This document shows, in pieces, positions 35,116 to 38,619 of a DNA stretch of 38,619 nucleotides (its first letter is position 1; each line of letters begins with the position of its first letter). The stretch is from JANWHF01 sp036276235 (GTDB lineage Bacteria > Planctomycetota > Phycisphaerae > Tepidisphaerales > Tepidisphaeraceae): assembly GCA_036276235.1 (NCBI GenBank), contig DATBDZ010000484.1, forward strand, positions 1 through 38,619, read 5' to 3'. The position numbers were made by a program, and so were the translations under genes. The notes beneath the pieces were generated by a model that saw only the letters and a program-made list of their open reading frames with translations, was not told where the DNA came from and did no database searches.

Positions 35116-35808
35116 TCAGGCGTTGGCGCCCGCGCGTTCTAGAAGCAATTGCACGAATTGCACGGGATCAATCGCGGCAGGGTCGCTATATACAAGCGCG
35201 GCCCCCGCCTCGCGCAGATCAGCTTCGGGGTGTGTGGTGGCAACGCCAACAGCCAACATGCCTGCGGCAACCGCGGCACGAATTCCGACGGGGGCATCTT
35301 CAATCACCGCGCAAGCAGAAGGAGAAACGCCCAGGCGTTCCGCGCCGATCAAAAACACATCAGGCGCCGGCTTTCCGCGCTTGACCTGCGCGCCGTCCAC
35401 AGTTGCGCCGAAAAAATGCGCAATGCCGCCGCCTTCGACCAGCGCCTTCACATTCTCCGGCGGGCCGGAAGAACCAACCGCCAGCCGCACGCCAAGTTCG
35501 GATAAGGACGTAAGAAATTGCACGATCCCCGGCACGAGCGGAACGCGCGCCCGGACGATCCGGCGAAACGCCGACTCCTTCTCCTGGGCGATGGCCAGCG
35601 AATCCTCCGGCGAGCGAGGCCCAAAGAGAATCGGGATGCAATCCGGATTGATCCGCCCAAAGCAGCTTTTGAACGCGGCGTAACTAAGCTCCGCCCCGCG
35701 CGGCTTGGCCGCTTCGAGCCAGCTTTGCCAGTGCGCGTCTTCGGTCAAAACGAGCACGCCATCCATATCAAAAATCACGGCGACTTGAGGTGTTGAGGCA
35801 GTCTTCAT
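35116..35808 (-). CDS. HAD-superfamily sugar-phosphate phosphatase/mutase (beta-phosphoglucomutase-like)
   Basis: A 230-residue cytoplasmic HAD hydrolase of the beta-phosphoglucomutase/GPH subgroup. The nucleophile motif is FDMDGVLV (about 13-20), followed by the helical cap (residues about 25-90), motif II LAVGSSGPPENVK, a conserved Lys before PAPDVFL (GKPAPDVFL), and the acidic motif CAVIEDAPVGIRAA. Such enzymes dephosphorylate or isomerise sugar phosphates. ATG at 35808 is preferred: the longer frame to 35928 would translate the inverted repeat at 35834-35901. It is the first gene of the minus-strand series leading to the ROK regulator and the furanose importer, so it may handle a sugar phosphate made from the imported sugar. 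Confidence 0.9.
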   Translation of the reverse strand: MKTASTPQVAVIFDMDGVLVLTEDAHWQSWLEAAKPRGAELSYAAFKSCFGRINPDCIPILFGPRSPEDSLAIAQEKESAFRRIVRARVPLVPGIVQFLTSLSELGVRLAVGSSGPPENVKALVEGGGIAHFFGATVDGAQVKRGKPAPDVFLIGAERLGVSPSACAVIEDAPVGIRAAVAAGMLAVGVATTHPEADLREAGAALVYSDPAAIDPVQFVQLLLERAGANA

Positions 35809-35833
35809 GTTGCTTTGCTGAAATCGAGTCGAT

Positions 35834-35901
35834 GTAGGGTCCGCCTTGGCGGACGTCTTACCTGCGGGGACGCAAATCCCGTCCGCCAAGGCGGACCCTA
35901 C
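35834..35901. repeat. REPIN-like pair of GTAG-headed hairpins
   Basis: Bases 35834-35855 are the exact reverse complement of 35880-35901 (22 bp, 24-base spacer). Each arm begins GTAGG and is itself a perfect hairpin (GTCCGCC, TT, GGCGGAC). A 5' GTAG foot next to a palindrome, in paired inverted copies, is the classic layout of REP elements mobilised by REP-associated tyrosine transposases. No such transposase gene is in the window. Confidence 0.88.
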
Positions 35902-36079
35902 GGTAGGCCTTCCGCGGTGCATCTTCATTTGGAGATCTTCGATTGTCCATCACTCGTGCCGTCGCCCGGTTTTATAAGGAAGTGTTCGAAATCCGCTCCC
36001 GGCTTTTGTTCAGATCGCTTCAGTTTTCACGGCACTGAGTGGTGAAGGTTTGCGCCGGTGCGAACTAAAAATTTTAAGG

Positions 36080-36119
36080 TTGACGACCAACCAAAACTCC
36101 TATTAACGTTTCGCGAAAC
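36080..36119 (+). promoter_or_regulatory. candidate promoter and 12-bp palindrome before the repeat-protein gene
   Basis: TTGACG at 36080-36085 and TATTAA at 36101-36106 could serve as -35 and -10, though the 15-base gap is short. Directly after it, 36108-36119 is a perfect palindrome, GTTTCGCGAAAC, placed where a repressor could act. No known regulator is implied. Confidence 0.35.
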
Positions 36120-36126
36120 AAGTCTT

Positions 36127-36136
36127 AAAGGAGAGG
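36127..36136 (+). promoter_or_regulatory. strong ribosome-binding site fixing the start at 36143
   Basis: AAAGGAGAGG ends 6 bases before the ATG at 36143. It is one of the best ribosome sites in the window and selects this frame against the overlapping frames on both strands. Confidence 0.8.
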
Positions 36137-36142
36137 TGAAAT

Positions 36143-38619
36143 ATGGGTTGGTTCTCTGCCCGTCCCCGCACCGTCGTTCGTTCCACTGTCGTTCGTTCAT
36201 CTCCGTTTATTCCGATCGAAGCACTGGAATCGCGAACACTTCTTTCGGCAAGTGTCGCAACGTCCACCGCGGCAAATCTTGCGGCAGCGCCTTCGGCGGT
36301 CGTTGCACCCGTGCGGTCCAGTTATGCGCCCGCTCCCCGGGCCACGGCAATCAGCCCCGCGACTGCTACGCCCGCGCTGACGACGACAGCAGTCGCCACG
36401 CCTCTGGCGACGCTGACGCTCAAGCCTTTGGATCTCAAGCTGCTGGGGCTTGAGGTGAAGACCAGCACGATCACGATTCGGCTTTCCGCGCAGCCGGGGA
36501 ATGGCCAGTTGCTGGGAAATCTGCTCAACACCGCGTCGTCGCTGATTAATTTTCAGCAGACCAGCACCGCGCTCAATCGCGTGCTGGGTTCGACGGTGGA
36601 TCTGCTCAATGCCGCCAATCTTTCCGTGAGCGGCGTGGGGACCGGCGCGCTGAACAACGCCGTCGCGGCGACGACGCCGGTCGTGCAACTGTCCGTCGCG
36701 CCCGTGCATCTGAATCTGCTTGGCGTTGATGTGGATACCAGCCCCATTCAGCTCAGTATTATCGCGCACTCCGGCAGCGGCCTGGTTCTGGGGAACGCCG
36801 TCCGCGATCTGGCGAATCTGTTTAATCCGCCGCTGCCTGCGAAGCTCAACATCACAACGATCACCACGAAGCTCAGCCAGTTGCTGAAGGAGTTGAACCA
36901 ACAGATTCCCGGAATCGCGGCGGCTCCGGTTGCCAAAGTAGCCGCCACGCCCGGCCAACTCGTGAGCCTGACGGTCCCTCCGCTCAATCTGAATCTCCTG
37001 GGTCTGGGCCTGAAAACTTCGCCGATCACGGTGAACGCCACCGCGCAAAGCGGGAACGGTCAACTGCTGGGTAACGTGCTGGCCACCGCATTAAATACGC
37101 TCAGTGCGACGCCGCAGAATCTGGCGGATCTCAGCAATGACCTCAACGCGGTTCTGGCGAAAGTCGTTGGCGTGCTCAATGCCAGCAGCCTCACGCTTTC
37201 ATCCAGCTCCATCATCGCGTTGCCGGCCATCATCCAGACGCTGGTTGGGCCGAACCTGACAACGCCCGCCGCTCATTCGACGGCGCAAATTCTGAATCTG
37301 GTGGTGGCCTCAAGCGACGGCACCAGCCCGCCAGTGAACGTGAATCTGCTGGGGCTCAACGTCAAGACCAGCAACATCAAAGCGGTTCTCACCGCAACCA
37401 CCGGCGACGGCCAGGTCCTGGGAAATCTGCTCTACAACCTGGCGAACCTCGCCAACCCAAACAGTGCCGCCGCGCTGCTCAATCTCTTCAATCAACTTGC
37501 CAGTGGCGCTAACACCGTCACCGGAGCCATCCCAGCGCCCGGCACTTCAACGACCGTCACGCAGCCGGCCAAGCAGCTCTTGAAAATCACCCTTAAGCCG
37601 CTGGATCTGAACCTGCTGGGCGTGGAGGTGAAGACCGACGCCATCACAGTGACGATCTCCACTCAGGCCGGCAGCGGCGAGCTTTTGGGTAATCTTCTGG
37701 GCGGTCTGACCACGCTGCTCAATACTACCGCGGTCAACACGGCCTTGAACAAAGTTCTGGGAACGGCGGTCGATCTGGTCAACTCCGCGAGCCTGACGGT
37801 CAATGGCGTGCAAAGCGGAAACTTGAGCACTGCCGCGCCGTCCACCACGCCGGTGCTCAATCTTTTTGTAGCGCCGGTGCATCTGAACCTTCTAGGATTG
37901 CTGGTCGATACCAGCGCGATTCATGTGACGCTGACGGCACACGCGGGCGATGGACTGGTGCTGGGAAATGTGGTCAGTGACCTGGCGAATCTTTTCAATC
38001 CACCGCTGCCGGCCAAGCTGGACATCAACACGATCAACTCGAAACTCGCGCAGCTGCTGGCTGAATTAAATCAGCAGATCCCCGGCATCGCACCCGCGCC
38101 CGTGCAGCCGGTGCATCTGGCCGCGGGGCAGGTGGTGAGCCTGACCGTGCCGCCGATCAATCTCAATCTGCTCGGATTGGTCCTGCAGACGACGCCGATC
38201 ACCGTGAACGCCAAGAGCCAGACCGGCAACGGCCTGCTGCTGGGCAACGTGTTGACGACGCTTCTGAATACGCTGGGCGCGACGCCGGCTAATCTCACTC
38301 AGCTCAGCAATAATCTTAATGCGCTGCTCGCGAAAGTAGTTGGCGTGCTCAACGCGTCGCAGCTCACGTTGCCCCTCAGCGCCCTGACATCTCTGCCGCC
38401 GATCCTGCAAACGCTGGCGCTGCCGAATCTGCTGACCAGTTCAACGACGTCCAGTTCAACGGTGCTGACGGTAGTGATCGCCTCGCCCAACGGCGCAACA
38501 ACGCCGCCGGTGGAGGTGAACCTGCTTGGCTTGGACGTCACCACGAGCAACGTCACCGCCACGCTGATAGCCAAGACCGGCGACGGGCAGATCCTGGGGA
38601 ATCTCGTTTACAACGTGGC
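36143..38619 (+). CDS. large secreted repeat protein with LEPR-XLL-like N-terminus (3' end outside window)
   Basis: An open frame of 825 codons without a stop runs off the window. The N-terminus is basic and ends in IEALESRTLLSA (residues 25-36), resembling the LEPR-XLL motif found at the start of large exported planctomycete proteins. A Thr/Ala/Pro linker (37-92) leads to repeats with the core LNLLGLxVxTSxIxV...GxGxLLGNxL. Four versions, A to D, start at residues 93, 186, 279 and 396, then return in the same order at 484, 577, 670 and 788: a tandem super-repeat of 391 residues (1173 bases). The cores are rich in Leu, Asn, Thr and Val and look like beta-strand/helix modules, as in adhesins or surface proteins. 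No cysteine or catalytic motif is seen. Function is unknown; surface location is inferred. Confidence 0.87.
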   Translation, partial: MGWFSARPRTVVRSTVVRSSPFIPIEALESRTLLSASVATSTAANLAAAPSAVVAPVRSSYAPAPRATAISPATATPALTTTAVATPLATLTLKPLDLKLLGLEVKTSTITIRLSAQPGNGQLLGNLLNTASSLINFQQTSTALNRVLGSTVDLLNAANLSVSGVGTGALNNAVAATTPVVQLSVAPVHLNLLGVDVDTSPIQLSIIAHSGSGLVLGNAVRDLANLFNPPLPAKLNITTITTKLSQLLKELNQQIPGIAAAPVAKVAATPGQLVSLTVPPLNLNLLGLGLKTSPITVNATAQSGNGQLLGNVLATALNTLSATPQNLADLSNDLNAVLAKVVGVLNASSLTLSSSSIIALPAIIQTLVGPNLTTPAAHSTAQILNLVVASSDGTSPPVNVNLLGLNVKTSNIKAVLTATTGDGQVLGNLLYNLANLANPNSAAALLNLFNQLASGANTVTGAIPAPGTSTTVTQPAKQLLKITLKPLDLNLLGVEVKTDAITVTISTQAGSGELLGNLLGGLTTLLNTTAVNTALNKVLGTAVDLVNSASLTVNGVQSGNLSTAAPSTTPVLNLFVAPVHLNLLGLLVDTSAIHVTLTAHAGDGLVLGNVVSDLANLFNPPLPAKLDINTINSKLAQLLAELNQQIPGIAPAPVQPVHLAAGQVVSLTVPPINLNLLGLVLQTTPITVNAKSQTGNGLLLGNVLTTLLNTLGATPANLTQLSNNLNALLAKVVGVLNASQLTLPLSALTSLPPILQTLALPNLLTSSTTSSSTVLTVVIASPNGATTPPVEVNLLGLDVTTSNVTATLIAKTGDGQILGNLVYNV

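Larger units (their letters stand above)
35809..36142. other. divergent intergenic region, 334 bp
   Basis: It separates the minus-strand HAD-to-AraC series from the plus-strand repeat-protein gene. It contains a REPIN-like pair (35834-35901), a candidate promoter and palindrome (36080-36119) and a strong ribosome site (36127-36136). No gene is supported. Confidence 0.7.

Noticed and set aside
35809..35928. 40-residue N-terminal extension of the HAD protein
   Set aside because: It would translate the GTAG-headed inverted repeat; the HAD nucleophile motif stands at its usual distance from ATG 35808.
36197..38574. Several minus-strand open frames of about 60-290 codons in the last 2.4 kb
   Set aside because: They are shadows of the plus-strand repeat gene at 36143, which has a strong ribosome site, an export-type N-terminus and protein-level repeats in register; the reverse frames have none of these.
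1..38619. tRNA, rRNA, riboswitch, integrase or transposase
   Set aside because: I looked for cloverleaf ends, rRNA core sequences and recombinase motifs by eye and found nothing convincing; a covariance-model scan would settle the RNA part.

Overview
The window looks like chromosomal DNA of a soil or sediment planctomycete, most likely class Phycisphaerae (Tepidisphaera/Humisphaera-like). The evidence is high GC, a planctomycete-type PSCyt1/DUF1587/1595/1592/1588/1585 protein paired with a DUF1552 protein, a PVC-type HEAT-repeat haem protein, a membrane protein with a CxYCGYDLRATPxxCPECG zinc ribbon, a LEPR-XLL-like export motif, and Thr/Gln/Pro/Ala tails (ATQPAT type) directly after signal peptides. 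This placement is inferred from gene content, not from a marker gene.

Layout. 1-3.8 kb (+): the 3' part of a patatin-like lipase, an OprP-type porin, a small membrane protein and a DUF2959 lipoprotein. 3.9-11.1 kb (-): a CE6-type acetyl esterase, a CE1-type esterase, a multidomain GH54 arabinofuranosidase and a VKOR-DsbA fusion. 11.5-18.4 kb (+): the cytochrome-like protein, the DUF1552 protein and the HEAT/haem dehydrogenase. 18.5-20.6 kb (+): a GH51 arabinofuranosidase. 20.6-23.5 kb: a repeat-rich, less GC-rich accessory patch with a truncated HTH gene and two small membrane/lipoprotein genes on the minus strand. 23.5-26.2 kb (+): a second CE1-type esterase and a GH10 xylanase. 26.2-35.8 kb (-): a run of eight genes read HAD phosphatase, ROK regulator, YtfR-type ATPase, YtfT- and YjfF-type permeases, YtfQ-type binding protein, a second GH51 and an AraC regulator. 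36.1 kb to the end (+): an open, unfinished gene for a large secreted repeat protein.

Taken together, the genes form an arabinoxylan utilisation locus: GH10 would cut the xylan backbone, the CE6 and CE1-type esterases would remove acetyl or feruloyl groups, GH54 and the two GH51 enzymes would release L-arabinofuranose, and a galactofuranose-type ABC importer linked to one GH51 gene could take up the furanose sugar. A disulfide-forming VKOR-DsbA fusion follows the disulfide-rich GH54 gene.

Several families of small inverted-repeat elements (REPIN/MITE-like) sit between genes. I saw no tRNA, rRNA, CRISPR array, transposase or integrase.
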